DNA of 64,000 nt from Paraburkholderia ultramafica (GCF_902859915.1 NZ_CADIKK010000009.1:62001-126000), one strand, 5' to 3'. Counted from the first letter of the stretch, positions 50,834 through 61,360 are shown. Notes: a model not told the origin generated them from the letters alone. Program-made: numbers and translations.

Positions 50834-51931
50834 TCATACCCGCTGAACGCGATCGCCCATCGACGACAAACGCGCCATCACGCGTCGGCTCATTTCCGGC
50901 AGCGCTGCGATCTCGTCGGCCGCGCCGAGCGCGATCGCTTCGCGCGGCATGCCGAACACGATACAGCTCGCTTCGTCTTGCGCAAGGGTGTACGCCCCTG
51001 CTTTTTTCATCTCCAGCAGTCCGGCTGCGCCGTCGCGTCCCATCCCGGTCAGGATCACGCCGACCGCGTTCTTGCCCGCATGCTGCGCGGCCGAATGGAA
51101 CAGTACGTCCACCGAAGGACGATGCCGGTTCACCGGCGGTTCGTCCGACAGATGGGCAATATAGTTCGCGCCACTGCGCGCCAGCAACAGGTGCGCGTGG
51201 CCGGGCGCGATATACGCGTGTCCTGGCAGCACACGTTCGCCGTGCTCTGCTTCTTTAACGGTAATCCGGCACAAACCATTGAGGCGTTGCGCGAAAGATT
51301 TCGTAAAGCCCGGCGGCATGTGCTGCGCGATCAACACCGCGGGCGCATCCGGCGGCAGCGGCAACAGCACTTCGCGGATCGCTTCGGTGCCGCCCGTCGA
51401 CGCGCCGACGATGATCAGCTTCTCGGTACTCAAGAGCGGATTGTTGAACAGCGGCGCAGCGCCGACCGGCGCATGCGCGGCCTGTGCCGCCGCGTGCTGC
51501 GCCGGCGCGGCCTGGCGCACGCGCGCGCGGGCCGCGGCGCGAATCTTGTCGGCGAGCTTTTCCGAGTAGTCGAGCATGCCGTCGCGAATGCCGACCTTCG
51601 GCTTGGTAACGAAATCGACCGCGCCGAGTTCCAGCGCACGCAGCGTGATTTCGTTGCCGCGTTCGGTCAGCGACGACACCATCACGACCGGCATCGGCCG
51701 CAAACGCATCAGCTTCTCGAGGAAGTCGAGGCCGTCCATACGCGGCATTTCGACGTCGAGTGTCAGCACGTCCGGATTGTGCTGCTTGATGAGTTCGCGC
51801 GCGACCAGCGGGTCGGGTGCGGTCGCCACCACCGTCATGTCCGGCTGGCCATTGATGATCTCGGTCATCAGGCTGCGGATCAGCGCCGAATCGTCGACGC
51901 ACAGTACTTTGATCTTTTGCACAGCGCTCAC
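50834..51931 (-). CDS. cheB: chemotaxis protein-glutamate methylesterase CheB
   Basis: A protein of 365 residues from GTG at 51931 (overlapping the cheD stop), or 362 from GTG at 51922, which has better ribosome spacing. The N-terminal receiver has phosphoacceptor Asp59 ([12 protein letters not shown]). The C-terminal esterase has the triad regions [10 protein letters not shown] (Ser), QHMPPGFT (His) and GMGRDGAAG (Asp). It removes methyl groups from chemoreceptors and deamidates glutamines. Confidence 0.96.
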   Translation of the reverse strand: MSAVQKIKVLCVDDSALIRSLMTEIINGQPDMTVVATAPDPLVARELIKQHNPDVLTLDVEMPRMDGLDFLEKLMRLRPMPVVMVSSLTERGNEITLRALELGAVDFVTKPKVGIRDGMLDYSEKLADKIRAAARARVRQAAPAQHAAAQAAHAPVGAAPLFNNPLLSTEKLIIVGASTGGTEAIREVLLPLPPDAPAVLIAQHMPPGFTKSFAQRLNGLCRITVKEAEHGERVLPGHAYIAPGHAHLLLARSGANYIAHLSDEPPVNRHRPSVDVLFHSAAQHAGKNAVGVILTGMGRDGAAGLLEMKKAGAYTLAQDEASCIVFGMPREAIALGAADEIAALPEMSRRVMARLSSMGDRVQRV

Positions 51932-52641
51932 GCCTCCTCTGTAGTTCTGGCGTTGTTTGAATAAACCGGGCGCGGGCTTGCGCCGAACAGTTCGATCCTC
52001 GGCCGCGCGGCGGCCGGTGTGGAGAACAGTTCGACCCGCTTGCGCGCCGCTGCGAGCCGCTCGGCTCGCGCTTCGGTGCTCTGCCGCACGAGCGCCCGTT
52101 CGCGCTCGGCCACACCCGCTTCCTGTTGCACGCGCAATTTCTTCACCATCACCTGGCCGGTGCGCGGCATGAAGGCGACCTTGCGCGGATGCGAGCCCTG
52201 CAAATCTTCGGCGACGATGCGGATTTTCTCGGTCGCCAGATAGCGGCGCACGAACTCCGAATTGCGGTCGCCGATGTTCATCGTCGTCATGCCGGCGAGC
52301 ACCGCGCCGCCGCCGAACACCTTCGCTTCGAAGCGCTCGCGGCGGCCGCCGGCCTTGATCAGTTCGTTGATCAGCACTTCCATCGCATACGCGCCGTAGC
52401 GCATCGAATCCGACGCGGCTTGCGCGACGTCCGCGCCGTCGTCGGGCAGCATGAAGTGATTCATGCCGCCGATGCCCGCGGTGCGATCCTGGATGCAGGC
52501 CGCCACGCACGAACCCAGCACGGTGACCAGCACCATGTCTTCGTGCGTCGTGTAGAACTCGTTCGGCAACAGCTTCACGCCGGGGCGCTGGAAGTGGTTG
52601 TCGTAATACAGATTGGACGCGATCGGCAGGGCGCTGCTCAT
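51928..52641 (-). CDS. cheD: chemoreceptor glutamine deamidase CheD
   Basis: A 237-residue protein with catalytic Cys in [12 protein letters not shown] and His in [11 protein letters not shown]. It deamidates glutamines on chemoreceptors. The C-terminal 60 residues form an Arg/Ala-rich extension beyond the conserved domain. It overlaps cheR and cheB by four bases each. Confidence 0.95.
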   Translation of the reverse strand: MSSALPIASNLYYDNHFQRPGVKLLPNEFYTTHEDMVLVTVLGSCVAACIQDRTAGIGGMNHFMLPDDGADVAQAASDSMRYGAYAMEVLINELIKAGGRRERFEAKVFGGGAVLAGMTTMNIGDRNSEFVRRYLATEKIRIVAEDLQGSHPRKVAFMPRTGQVMVKKLRVQQEAGVAERERALVRQSTEARAERLAAARKRVELFSTPAAARPRIELFGASPRPVYSNNARTTEEA

Positions 52642-53627
52642 GCGGCCACCCCGCTCGTCGTGTGATGCGCCGCCGCACTCGTTGTACTCGTCGTGCGCGA
52701 CGTCGTGCGCGCGCCGGCCACGTCACGCGTCAATTCGTAGACGGTCTGGCCGCGCAGCTTGAACGCCTGAGTCACATATGTGAAGTTTTCCGAGTGGCCG
52801 GCGAACAGCAGGCCACCCGCTTTCATCAGCGGCTCGAAGCGTGCGAGGACTTGCGCTTGCGTCGGCTTGTCGAAATAGATCATCACGTTGCGGCAGAAGA
52901 TCGCATCGAACTGCGAGCGCAACTGGTAATCGCGGTCGGTCAGGTTCAGCTGTTCGAAGCGCACCAACGCGCGCACTTCCGGGCGCACCTTCACCATCCC
53001 CGCATGTGCGCCGGTGCCTTTCAGGAAGAAGCGCTTGAGCCGCTCGGGCGACAGGTGCTTCACCTGGTCGAACTGGTACACGCCGGCTTCGGCTTTCGCG
53101 AGCACCTGGGTGTCGATATCGGTGGCGAGCACCGAGGCCTGGCGCGCGCCGCTGTCGCCGAGCGCTTCGATCAGCGTCATCGCGATCGAGTACGGCTCTT
53201 CGCCGGTCGACGCCGCCGAGCACCACACGGAAACCGGCTGCGCGCGACGCGCCGCGAAGTCGGTGAGGATCGGAAAGTGATGGGCTTCGCGGAAGAACGC
53301 CGTGAGGTTGGTGGTCAGCGCATTGGTGAACGCTTCCCACTCGGCCGGATCGTTTTCCGCTTCGAGCAGATCGAGATACTGCTTGAAAGTATCGAGGCCA
53401 CGGGCGCGCAAACGGCGCGCCAGCCGACTGTACGCCATGTCGCGCTTGTGATCCGACAGCGAAATGCCCGCGCTGCGATGAATCAGCTCGCGAATGCGAG
53501 CGAAATCCGCCGATGTGAATTCGAAATCCCGTCCCTGTTCACCGGACCTGACTGGGTCGACCCGATCCGAACTTGCCCGTTCGGGGCGTGCCCGTCCGGG
53601 ACGTTGCTGTGCGCGCGTTGCCATCAT
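52638..53627 (-). CDS. cheR: chemotaxis protein methyltransferase CheR
   Basis: A 329-residue SAM-dependent methyltransferase. The start at 53627 (MMATRAQQ) has CAGGCAGGA upstream. The N-terminal helical domain ([20 protein letters not shown]) is followed by the catalytic domain with [36 protein letters not shown] and [14 protein letters not shown]. The C-terminus is Thr/Ser-rich. It methylates receptor glutamates, docking on the WETF tail of the MCP encoded upstream. Confidence 0.96.
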   Translation of the reverse strand: MMATRAQQRPGRARPERASSDRVDPVRSGEQGRDFEFTSADFARIRELIHRSAGISLSDHKRDMAYSRLARRLRARGLDTFKQYLDLLEAENDPAEWEAFTNALTTNLTAFFREAHHFPILTDFAARRAQPVSVWCSAASTGEEPYSIAMTLIEALGDSGARQASVLATDIDTQVLAKAEAGVYQFDQVKHLSPERLKRFFLKGTGAHAGMVKVRPEVRALVRFEQLNLTDRDYQLRSQFDAIFCRNVMIYFDKPTQAQVLARFEPLMKAGGLLFAGHSENFTYVTQAFKLRGQTVYELTRDVAGARTTSRTTSTTSAAAHHTTSGVAA

Positions 53628-53815
53628 CAAAATTCCTGCCTGCGATACGAGCCACTCCGCTTGCCGCCCCAAGAGGATCCGAGGGAAGCACGGAGTGTGT
53701 TCGCGGGGTCGCGCCCGCCCGCGAGATCTGCCAGCATGCAGTCGGCCCGCGACACGCTGTGTGAGCGTGCTTCGATGATTCGCCCGTCAACGAGCGAGAT
53801 GCCGAATGACTGCAT
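53627..53815 (-). CDS. possible small ORF coupled to cheR
   Basis: A 62-codon frame begins MQSFGISLVDGRIIEARSHS 17 bp after the MCP stop, with AGGAAG about 12 bases ahead of its ATG. Its TGA shares a base with the cheR ATG (TGATG), the coupling seen elsewhere in this operon. The N-terminal half looks protein-like; the C-terminal half is basic and Gly/Ser-rich. No family was recognised, so it may be a leader translated to prime cheR, or chance. Confidence 0.35.
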   Translation of the reverse strand: MQSFGISLVDGRIIEARSHSVSRADCMLADLAGGRDPANTLRASLGSSWGGKRSGSYRRQEF

Positions 53816-53831
53816 GTCGTTGTGCCACTTC

Positions 53832-55709
53832 CTAGAACGTTTCCCAATCCGCGTCCGCGGCTGCCGTCGCCGGGTTTGCCGGGGCCGGACGCGCTGCGGG
53901 TTCGGCTGCCGCGCGGGTCGCCTTCGGCTTGAGAGCAGGTTCGACGCGCGCGGCTGCATCGTGGCTTGCCGAAGCCGGTACCGGGTTCGCTGCCGATGCC
54001 GCGTGTGCCGCGTTTGCGATGCTTGCCGCCGGATGCGCCGCGCCGTTCAACAACGACGCTTGCGGCGCCGCTTTCGCGAACTGCTTGCCGGTACCGCCAT
54101 TCACTCGCGCCGCCGCTTGCGGACGAACTGCCGCCGCACTGCTGCGCGTCTGGCCGCCAGCCACCTTCCAGCCGTTCACCACCATCTGCAACTGATGTGT
54201 CTGATCTTCGAGCGACGCCGCCGCTGCCGCCGCCTGTTCGACCAGCGCCGCGTTCTGCTGCGTGACTTCGTCCATCTGCACGACCGCGCGATTCACCTGT
54301 TCGATGCCGCCCGACTGCTCTTCGGACGCCGCGCTGATTTCGCCCATGATGTCGGTCACGCGGCGCACCGCCTGCACGATCTCATCCATCGTGGTACCTG
54401 CGCGGCCGACCAGCGTCGAACCGCTTTGCACCTTGTCGACCGAGTTGCCGATCAGTTCCTTGATCTCCTTCGCGGCGCTCGCGCTGCGCTGCGCGAGGCT
54501 GCGCACTTCGCCGGCCACCACCGCGAAACCACGGCCCTGCTCGCCGGCGCGCGCGGCTTCGACCGCCGCGTTCAGCGCGAGAATGTTGGTCTGAAACGCA
54601 ATGCCCTCGATCACGCCGATGATGTCGACAACTTTGTTCGAGCTGGTCGCGATGTCCTGCATCGTCGTGACGACCTGGCTCACCACGTCGCCGCCGCGCG
54701 TGGCGATGTCGGATGCGTTGACGGCCAGCTGGCTCGCCTGACGCGCGTTCTCGGCGTTCTGCCGCACGGTGCCGGTCAACTGCTCCATGCTCGACGCGGT
54801 TTCCTGCAGCGAGGCGGCCTGCTGTTCGGTGCGCTGCGACAGATCGGTGTTGCCCATCGCGATTTCGCGCGCGCCGGTGTCGATCGATTCGGTGCTGCTG
54901 TGTACCGCCTTCACCATCGTCGAGAGGCTCTGCTGCATCCGCTTGATGCCGTCGAACAGGCGGCCGATTTCATTGCGGCTATACACCTCGATCGTCTCGG
55001 ACAGATCGCCCGACGCGATCCGCTCGAAGCAGGCCGTCGCGTCTTTCAGCGGCTGCACGATCAGGCCGCGCAGCGCGAAGCGGATGCCCACCACCAGCAA
55101 CAGTGCGAGGACGGTGACGGCGACGATCAGCGTCATCATCAGCGACGCGTTCGCTTGTGCGCTCGCCTGCTGATCCATCGCGTTTTGCTGTAACGCGTTG
55201 ACGACCGCTGTCGACGCGGCGTCATACGCAATCACCATCGGGCTGATCTTCGTGTCGGCGATCGCGTGGTAGGCGGCCATGTCGTTCGCGTTCAACGCGG
55301 CGAACAGCGGGTCGACGCCGTCGTGCATGATCGCCGTGTGCCTGGCGAGTACCTCGTCGAGCAGCGCCTGATCGATGCCGGGTTTCGGTGTGTCGAGATA
55401 AGCCTGCCAGTTCTGGTTGCCCTTCGCGACCAGCTCCTGCGCGCGGTCGAGCACCTTCTTCGCTTCGTCCGCGTTGCCCGCTGCCGACAGCGTGTCGAAG
55501 CGGTCCACCGCGACACGCGAACGCAACAGGTACGAAGCCGCGTCGTCGAGTGCGCGGATCGCCACCAGGTCGCCGCGCGCAATGCGCTCGAGCGATTGGC
55601 TCGCGCGATTCAGCGCGGTTAGCCCGAGGGCACCGACCGCCATGGTCAGCGCAACCAGAAGGATTCCCAGCATCGTTAGCGACGTGCGAATCGACCACCT
55701 GTTCAACAT
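53832..55709 (-). CDS. methyl-accepting chemotaxis protein (Tar/Tsr type)
   Basis: A 625-residue chemoreceptor: membrane helix 1 (about 12–32), four-helix periplasmic ligand domain (about 35–190), membrane helix 2 (about 190–213), HAMP (about 216–268), and a cytoplasmic signalling domain with the hairpin tip [20 protein letters not shown] and [20 protein letters not shown]. An Ala/Pro-rich tail of about 110 residues ends in DWETF, the CheR/CheB docking pentapeptide of E. coli Tar and Tsr. The ligand cannot be read from sequence. Confidence 0.95.
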   Translation of the reverse strand: MLNRWSIRTSLTMLGILLVALTMAVGALGLTALNRASQSLERIARGDLVAIRALDDAASYLLRSRVAVDRFDTLSAAGNADEAKKVLDRAQELVAKGNQNWQAYLDTPKPGIDQALLDEVLARHTAIMHDGVDPLFAALNANDMAAYHAIADTKISPMVIAYDAASTAVVNALQQNAMDQQASAQANASLMMTLIVAVTVLALLLVVGIRFALRGLIVQPLKDATACFERIASGDLSETIEVYSRNEIGRLFDGIKRMQQSLSTMVKAVHSSTESIDTGAREIAMGNTDLSQRTEQQAASLQETASSMEQLTGTVRQNAENARQASQLAVNASDIATRGGDVVSQVVTTMQDIATSSNKVVDIIGVIEGIAFQTNILALNAAVEAARAGEQGRGFAVVAGEVRSLAQRSASAAKEIKELIGNSVDKVQSGSTLVGRAGTTMDEIVQAVRRVTDIMGEISAASEEQSGGIEQVNRAVVQMDEVTQQNAALVEQAAAAAASLEDQTHQLQMVVNGWKVAGGQTRSSAAAVRPQAAARVNGGTGKQFAKAAPQASLLNGAAHPAASIANAAHAASAANPVPASASHDAAARVEPALKPKATRAAAEPAARPAPANPATAAADADWETF

Positions 55710-55769
55710 CTTGACGCTCCCTTTCCTGTCTCTCGTTCGCGATTTGCCGCTGTTGCCGCTTTGCGCCGT

Positions 55770-56306
55770 TTAGACGCCGAGCGCTTCGATCAACGCCATT
55801 TCACGGCTGGTCATCAGCTTCTCGATGTCCATCAGGATCAGCATGCGGCCGTCGACGGTGCCCAGCCCCGTGAGGTACTCGGTCGTCAACGTCGCGCCGA
55901 ATTCCGGCGCCGGCATGATCTGGTCGGTGGCGAGCGTCAGCACGTCCGAGACGCCGTCGACCACCATCCCGACCACGCGATGCGCGACGTTCAGGATGAT
56001 CACGACAGTCTGGTGGTCGTACTCGACACGGCCCAGATGGAACTTGATACGCATGTCGACGATCGGCACGATGATGCCGCGCAGATTGATCACGCCCTTG
56101 ATGAACTCGGGCGCATTGGCGATTCGCGTCACGTTGTCGTAGCCGCGGATTTCCTGCACCTTGAGGATGTCGATGCCGTACTCTTCGGCGCCGAGCGTGA
56201 AGACGAGGAATTCCTGACCGCCGGCGTCCGCCTGCTGCGCGTCGCGGCGGCTGCTCGTACCGTTCGCGTTCGCGCTGCTCGAATTGATGGATTGGACTTC
56301 TGCCAC
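55770..56306 (-). CDS. cheW: chemotaxis coupling protein CheW
   Basis: A 178-residue adaptor. I take GTG at 56306 ([10 protein letters not shown]), five bases after GGGGGC; a TTG at 56318 is also in frame. Motifs: [55 protein letters not shown]. CheW links the receptor tips to CheA. It lies between cheA and the MCP gene. Confidence 0.95.
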   Translation of the reverse strand: MAEVQSINSSSANANGTSSRRDAQQADAGGQEFLVFTLGAEEYGIDILKVQEIRGYDNVTRIANAPEFIKGVINLRGIIVPIVDMRIKFHLGRVEYDHQTVVIILNVAHRVVGMVVDGVSDVLTLATDQIMPAPEFGATLTTEYLTGLGTVDGRMLILMDIEKLMTSREMALIEALGV

Positions 56307-56384
56307 GTTAGCCCCCAAACGGTTGGGATGAAATGAGTTGAATGAGTGTTGCGAATGTTGTGTGCCGGGCGAGCGTGACGGTCA

Positions 56385-58694
56385 TCAGGCGAGGCTCATC
56401 GCGCCGTGCGCGTTGCGCGTTTCGCGGTTCAGCGCCGCCACGTCCACGATCAGCGCGACACTGCCGTCGCCGAGAATGGTTGCGGCGGAGATGCCGTGCA
56501 CCTTGCGGTAGTTCGTTTCCAGATTCTTCACGACCACCTGCTGCTGCCCCACCAGCTCGTCGATCAGCATCGCAAAGCGGCGCCCCTCGGTCTGCATGAT
56601 GGTGACGATGCCTTGCGTGGGTTCCTGTTTCGCGTCGTCGACGTTGAACACTTCGTGCAGCGCGACGAGCGGCAGATATTCGCCGCGCACGCGCACCACG
56701 CGCTCGCCGTTGGCCACCGTATAGATGTCTTCGGCTCGCGGCTGCAGCGACTCCATCACGAAGTTCAGCGGCAAAATGAAGATCTCGTTGCCGACCTTCA
56801 CCGACATGCCATCGAGAATCGCCAGCGTGAGCGGCAGAACGATGCGCGTGGTGCTGCCCTTGCCGGCGTGCGAGGTGATTTCCACGTGGCCGCCCATCGA
56901 CTGGATGTTGCGCTTCACCACATCCATGCCGACGCCACGACCCGACACGTCCGTGACCTGCTCCGCTGTCGAGAAGCCCGGCAGGAAGATCAGGTTCCAG
57001 ACTTCTTCGTCGGTCATCGTTTCGCTGACCTGCATGCCCTGCTTGACCGCCTTCGCGAGAATCTTGTCACGCCGCAGACCCGCGCCGTCGTCGCTCACTT
57101 CGATGACGATGTTGCCGCCGTGATGCGCGGCCGACAGCACCAGCTGGCCGGTCGAGTCCTTGCCCGCCGCGCGCCGCGCTTCCACGGTTTCGATGCCGTG
57201 GTCGAGACTGTTGCGCACCAGGTGAGTCAACGGATCGATGATCCGTTCGATGAGGCTCTTGTCGAGTTCGGTCGCCTGACCGAAGGTGACGAGTTCCACT
57301 TCCTTGCCGAGTTTCGCCGCCAGATCGCGCACCAGACGCGGGAAGCGGCTGAACACGTAATCCATCGGCATCATGCGGATCGACATCACCGCTTCCTGCA
57401 GATCGCGCGCGTTGCGCTCGAGCTGCGCCATGCCGTTGAAGAGCCGGTCGTGCAGCGCCGGATCGAACGTGCTGGTGGTTTCCGCGAGCATCGCCTGCGT
57501 GATCACCAGTTCGCCGACCAGGTTGATCAGCTGATCGACCTTTTCGACGCCGACGCGAATCGAGCTGCCTTCCGCACCCGCTGCCGCCGCAGCCGGACGG
57601 GCCGCTTTGCGATCCTGTTCAGCGGGAGCGGCTGCGCCTGTCGCCGCGTTTGCCGCGGATGCCGGGCTGTGCGGCGCCGCGGCTTGAGCCGTGGCCGGCG
57701 CCGCTGTCGCCGGCGCGTCGGGCAGACCGTGCGCGACTGCGCTGGCGGGCGCGGCGATGCTGGCCGCCGGTGGCGGCGATGCTGCGGGTTCCGCTTGAAC
57801 TGCGTGTGCTGCTTGCGCCGGCGTCGAGTTGGCGGCGTCGGGCGTTCCAGGTTCGCCTTGCTGCGTCTCGTCCGCCGGTGCGGTGCCGCGGCCGATCGAG
57901 ATCTGACTTTCGTCGATCACGAAACAGCACACGGCGATGATGTCGTCGGAGGTCACATCGGTCACGAGCCACAGCATCAGATCGCCGCCGCTCTTGACCT
58001 GTCCGACGATGTTGCCCAGGTTGCCGAGCTCTTCGGCCAGCAGTTCCTGGTCCTTCTCACCAACGCCCCGTAGCGTAATTTTCAGATGAGGACCGGCGTT
58101 GCCGTCGAGCTTGCCTGCCTCCGCGGCTTGCCCGGTCTGTGCCGGTTCGCCGTCAGTCCATCCAGCCGCCGCCTGCACCGCCTGTTCGACGACATGCTCG
58201 GGCGGGGTACCGCGTTGTGCTGCTACTGCTTGTGCTTCGACTGGTGCCGCCGCGCTGGCGGCCGGCGCTGCCGCTTGAACTGCCACCGGCGCGCCGCCGA
58301 AACGGCTCTCCGCATGCAGCTGTTCGAGCTTCGCGCAGATCGCGCGGGCCACCGCTGCGTCCGGCTCGGCGCTCGCACGATAGTCGGCGAGCTGGCCGGA
58401 CAACACGTCCTTGGTTTCAAGGAACGTGTCGATCATGTCCTTGCGCAGCACGAGTTCGTTATTGCGCGCGCGATCGAGCAGCGATTCGAGAATGTGGGTC
58501 GTCTCGGTCAGCGCGGTAAAGCCGAAGGTCGCCGCGCCGCCCTTGATCGAATGCGCCGCGCGGAAAATCGCCGCGAGGTCTTCGGGGTCCGGATGGGCGA
58601 TATCCAGATTGAGCAGCAACTGCTCCATCTGCGCGAGCAGTTCGTCCGCTTCGTCGAAGAAGGTCTGATAGAACTGAGTGATGTCGAGTGTCAT
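56385..58694 (-). CDS. cheA: chemotaxis histidine kinase CheA
   Basis: A 769-residue kinase. The Hpt domain has phosphoacceptor His48 (FRAAHSIKGGAATFG). A P2-like segment and a long Ala/Pro-rich linker (about 260–380) follow. Then come the dimerisation domain, the ATPase domain with N-box LTHLVRNSLDHGIE, G1 DDGAGLRR, G2 GRGVGMDVV, and the C-terminal CheW-like domain. It phosphorylates both CheY proteins and CheB. Confidence 0.97.
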   Translation of the reverse strand: MTLDITQFYQTFFDEADELLAQMEQLLLNLDIAHPDPEDLAAIFRAAHSIKGGAATFGFTALTETTHILESLLDRARNNELVLRKDMIDTFLETKDVLSGQLADYRASAEPDAAVARAICAKLEQLHAESRFGGAPVAVQAAAPAASAAAPVEAQAVAAQRGTPPEHVVEQAVQAAAGWTDGEPAQTGQAAEAGKLDGNAGPHLKITLRGVGEKDQELLAEELGNLGNIVGQVKSGGDLMLWLVTDVTSDDIIAVCCFVIDESQISIGRGTAPADETQQGEPGTPDAANSTPAQAAHAVQAEPAASPPPAASIAAPASAVAHGLPDAPATAAPATAQAAAPHSPASAANAATGAAAPAEQDRKAARPAAAAAGAEGSSIRVGVEKVDQLINLVGELVITQAMLAETTSTFDPALHDRLFNGMAQLERNARDLQEAVMSIRMMPMDYVFSRFPRLVRDLAAKLGKEVELVTFGQATELDKSLIERIIDPLTHLVRNSLDHGIETVEARRAAGKDSTGQLVLSAAHHGGNIVIEVSDDGAGLRRDKILAKAVKQGMQVSETMTDEEVWNLIFLPGFSTAEQVTDVSGRGVGMDVVKRNIQSMGGHVEITSHAGKGSTTRIVLPLTLAILDGMSVKVGNEIFILPLNFVMESLQPRAEDIYTVANGERVVRVRGEYLPLVALHEVFNVDDAKQEPTQGIVTIMQTEGRRFAMLIDELVGQQQVVVKNLETNYRKVHGISAATILGDGSVALIVDVAALNRETRNAHGAMSLA

Positions 58695-58782
58695 GCCTGG
58701 GTCACCGCGAGAGTTCCTGTCTAGGCTTGGGCTGCCGTGCCGCCGCGTTGAGAGCTTTCTATAACTTGTCTAAGGGTGGCGC

Positions 58783-59160
58783 TTACGCCTGATCCGACTC
58801 GGCCAGCGCCGCCACCAGCTCGGTCAGCATGTCGGGGTCAAGCGGCTTTTCGATCCAGCCGGTCGCGCCCACCGCCCGCGCCGCGGCTTTGAACGGCTCG
58901 CCCGATTCCGTCGTGAGGACGAGGATGGGCGTCGCCTGGTAAGCCGGGTTGCCGCGCAGCGCGGCGATCAGGTCGAGACCGGTTTTGCCCGGCATGTGCT
59001 GGTCGGTCAGCACGAGGTCGAACGACATGGCGAGCGCGTTTTCGAGCCCTTCGTCACCGTCCGCCGCGAGCGTCACTTCATAGCCAGCCGTCGTCAGCGT
59101 CGCGGCAAGGATTTGCCGCATCGATGCCGAATCGTCGATTGCCAGGATGTGCCTGATCAT
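58783..59160 (-). CDS. second CheY-like response regulator
   Basis: A 125-residue receiver between motB and cheA. Conserved residues: acidic DD (9–10), Asp53 (VLTDQHMPGKTG), Thr in VLTTES and Lys in EKPLD. It differs clearly from the cheZ-linked CheY. It may be a phosphate sink or a second output; the sequence cannot decide. Confidence 0.92.
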   Translation of the reverse strand: MIRHILAIDDSASMRQILAATLTTAGYEVTLAADGDEGLENALAMSFDLVLTDQHMPGKTGLDLIAALRGNPAYQATPILVLTTESGEPFKAAARAVGATGWIEKPLDPDMLTELVAALAESDQA

Positions 59161-59244
59161 GAAAACCTCGCTGCACTTACGCTTGGGATCGCCGGGCTGT
59201 CCGCGCCAGTGGCGCGCATGATCCGGCCAGGCGATCGCTGTCTG

Positions 59245-60252
59245 TTACTGGGCCGCCGGCGCCACCGCCGGCGACTTCGGGGCAACCGTCACCGGTTGCG
59301 CAAGTTTTTGCAGCAGCGGCTTGGAGCCGGCTGCGTCGTCCGACAAGGTGGTCGTGGTGGAGTCGTCATGATTGAGCGCCTCCTCCGATTTCTTGTTCAG
59401 CACGATGATGCTGATGCGGCGATTTTCCGGATCCATCGGGTCCGCCTTGTTCAGGTTCTGGGTCGACGCGAGGCCGAGCACGCGCATCACCTTCGCCTCG
59501 TCCATGCCGCCCGCGACCAGCTCGCGGCGCGACGCATTGGCGCGGTCCGCGGACAGTTCCCAGTTGCTGTAGCCCTTCTCGCCGCCCGCGTACTGCGCGG
59601 CGTCGGTGTGCCCCTGCACGATGATGCGGTTCGGCACGTCGTTGAGCGTGTGGCCGATTTCGCGCAGGATGTCGCGCATGTACGGTTCGACCTGGTCTTT
59701 GGCGGTCGCGAACATCGGCCGCTTCTGCGAGTCGACGATTTCGATGCGCAGGCCAGTCAGCGTCGAGTCGATGCGGATCTGCTGCTTGAACTGGCGCAGC
59801 ACCGGATTCGCTTCGATCGCGGCCATCAGCTTGACCTGCAGATCGTGCAGGCGAACCTGCTCGCGGCGCTCGAGCTCGCCCTGCAACTGCTTCATCGAGT
59901 CTTCGCTGCTATGCGAGACGGTGCGCTCGGCACGGTTGGTGGAGCCATCGGTCGAGCGCGTCACGCCTTGCGCGTCGGTCGAAATATCGCGGCCGCCGCC
60001 CTTCAGAATGCTCGAGTCCTCGGCGCTACGGTCGCCGCCCCACAGCGTGATCTTCAACGGCTGGTTGAAGTAATCGGCGATGCCTCGCAACTGCACGGTG
60101 GAAGCCGAACTCAGCAGCCACATCAGCAGGAAGAACGCCATCATCGCGGTCATGAAGTCCGCATACGCGAGCTTCCACGCGCCGCCGTGGTGGCCTTTCC
60201 TGGCCGGCGCGGCGCGCTTGACGACAATGGCGCGGTCTTTGTCCTTGCTCAT
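59245..60252 (-). CDS. motB: flagellar stator protein MotB
   Basis: A 335-residue stator subunit. A single membrane helix carries the proton-binding aspartate Asp32 (LAYADFMTAMMAFFLLMWLL), followed by the plug region and a C-terminal OmpA-like peptidoglycan-binding domain (IIVQGHTDAAQYAGG, LSADRANASRRELVAGGMDE). The aspartate predicts proton-driven rotation. It lies 21 bp after motA. Confidence 0.97.
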   Translation of the reverse strand: MSKDKDRAIVVKRAAPARKGHHGGAWKLAYADFMTAMMAFFLLMWLLSSASTVQLRGIADYFNQPLKITLWGGDRSAEDSSILKGGGRDISTDAQGVTRSTDGSTNRAERTVSHSSEDSMKQLQGELERREQVRLHDLQVKLMAAIEANPVLRQFKQQIRIDSTLTGLRIEIVDSQKRPMFATAKDQVEPYMRDILREIGHTLNDVPNRIIVQGHTDAAQYAGGEKGYSNWELSADRANASRRELVAGGMDEAKVMRVLGLASTQNLNKADPMDPENRRISIIVLNKKSEEALNHDDSTTTTLSDDAAGSKPLLQKLAQPVTVAPKSPAVAPAAQ

Positions 60253-60273
60253 CGGTTCGGTTCCCGGCGTCCT

Positions 60274-61134
60274 TTACTTGGCCTTGACGCGGCGCACATG
60301 CTCTTCCAGTTCGGCGAACGACGGGCGTTCGGTCGAGAAGAGCACCTTGCGGCCGAACTCGACGGCAATCGCCGGCGCGTATCCGTTCAGGCTCGCCAGA
60401 ATCGTCACCTTGATGCACTGGAACATCTTGGTCGACTCGGTCACGCGCTGTTCGGCGACGCTCGCGAGCGGCCCGATCAGCCCGTACGAAAGCAGAATGC
60501 CGAGGAAGGTGCCGACCAGCGCCTGCGCGATCATCTCGCCGAGGATCGCCGGCGGCTTGTCGGCCGAGGCCATGGTGTGCACCACGCCCATCACCGCGGC
60601 CACGATACCGAACGCCGGCATCGCGTCGCCGACCTTGGTCAGCGCATGCGCGGGCGCTTCGCCTTCCTGGTGGTGCGTCTCGATCTCCTCGTCCATCAGG
60701 CTTTCGATCTCGAACGCATTCATGTTGCCGCCGACCATCAGCCGCAGGTAGTCGGTCAGGAACTCGATGATGTGCTGGTCGGCGAGAATCTTCGGGTACT
60801 GGGTGAAGATCGGACTCTTCGACGGATCGTCGATGTCGGCTTCCAGCGTCAGCGTGCCTTCCTTGCGCGCCTTGGCCAGCAGGACGTAGAGGAGCGCCAT
60901 CAGCTCCATGTAGACGTCCTTGTTGTACTTCGCGCCCTTGAACAGGGTTGGAATGACGCGCAGCGTCGCCTTGATCGTCTTCATCCCGTTGCCGAGAATG
61001 AACGCACCGAGGCCGGCGCCGACGATCATCAGCACTTCAACGGGCTGCAGCAGCGCGCCGAGATGGCCGCCTTCCAGCGCGTAACCGCCGAAGACGGACA
61101 CAAGCGTCACGAGTGTTCCCACGAAAATCAGCAC
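60274..61134 (-). CDS. motA: flagellar stator protein MotA
   Basis: A 286-residue four-helix membrane protein with a GTG start after GAGGGC. Features: LVTLVSVFGGYALEGGHLGA, the charged cytoplasmic loop that contacts FliG, and GDAMPAFGIVAAVMGVVHTM. It heads the motAB-che unit behind a sigma-28-like promoter. Confidence 0.97.
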   Translation of the reverse strand: MLIFVGTLVTLVSVFGGYALEGGHLGALLQPVEVLMIVGAGLGAFILGNGMKTIKATLRVIPTLFKGAKYNKDVYMELMALLYVLLAKARKEGTLTLEADIDDPSKSPIFTQYPKILADQHIIEFLTDYLRLMVGGNMNAFEIESLMDEEIETHHQEGEAPAHALTKVGDAMPAFGIVAAVMGVVHTMASADKPPAILGEMIAQALVGTFLGILLSYGLIGPLASVAEQRVTESTKMFQCIKVTILASLNGYAPAIAVEFGRKVLFSTERPSFAELEEHVRRVKAK

Positions 61135-61179
61135 TGCCGAGCCCTCACAAAGAAGCGACGGTGACCGTCGTTAATCTGG

Positions 61180-61206
61180 TTTACGGCAACGGAGCAGAAA
61201 ACTTTG
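61180..61206 (-). promoter_or_regulatory. sigma-28 promoter for motAB-che
   Basis: On the minus strand CAAA (61203–61206), 15 nt, GCCGTAAA (61180–61187), with CAAAGTTTT matching the extended −35 seen at flgM. It lies about 45 nt upstream of the motA GTG. Confidence 0.7.
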
Positions 61207-61290
61207 ACGGAAAAGCGGCTCGTCGCTCCGGTGTAAACCAGAGGCGTGTTCAACCGGCCCGGCGGGAATCGGTGTCGATGCCGGGTCGGC

Positions 61291-61316
61291 CCGGCGGGCC
61301 GGAACGCCCGCCGGGC
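61291..61316. terminator. GC-rich hairpin between flhC and motA
   Basis: A perfect 10-bp stem (CCCGGCGGGC at 61291–61300, GCCCGCCGGG at 61307–61316) with a 6-nt loop. It lies between the flhC stop (61361) and the motA promoter. It has no T-run, so it could attenuate or be a processing site. Confidence 0.5.
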
Positions 61317-61360
61317 GGGAAGACAGGCGGCACGCGGCGCGGCGGCCGCCGATTTGCGGC

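Noticed and set aside
52662..55193. An 843-codon plus-strand frame opposite cheR and the MCP gene
   Set aside because: Spans two well-supported minus-strand genes and is low-complexity.
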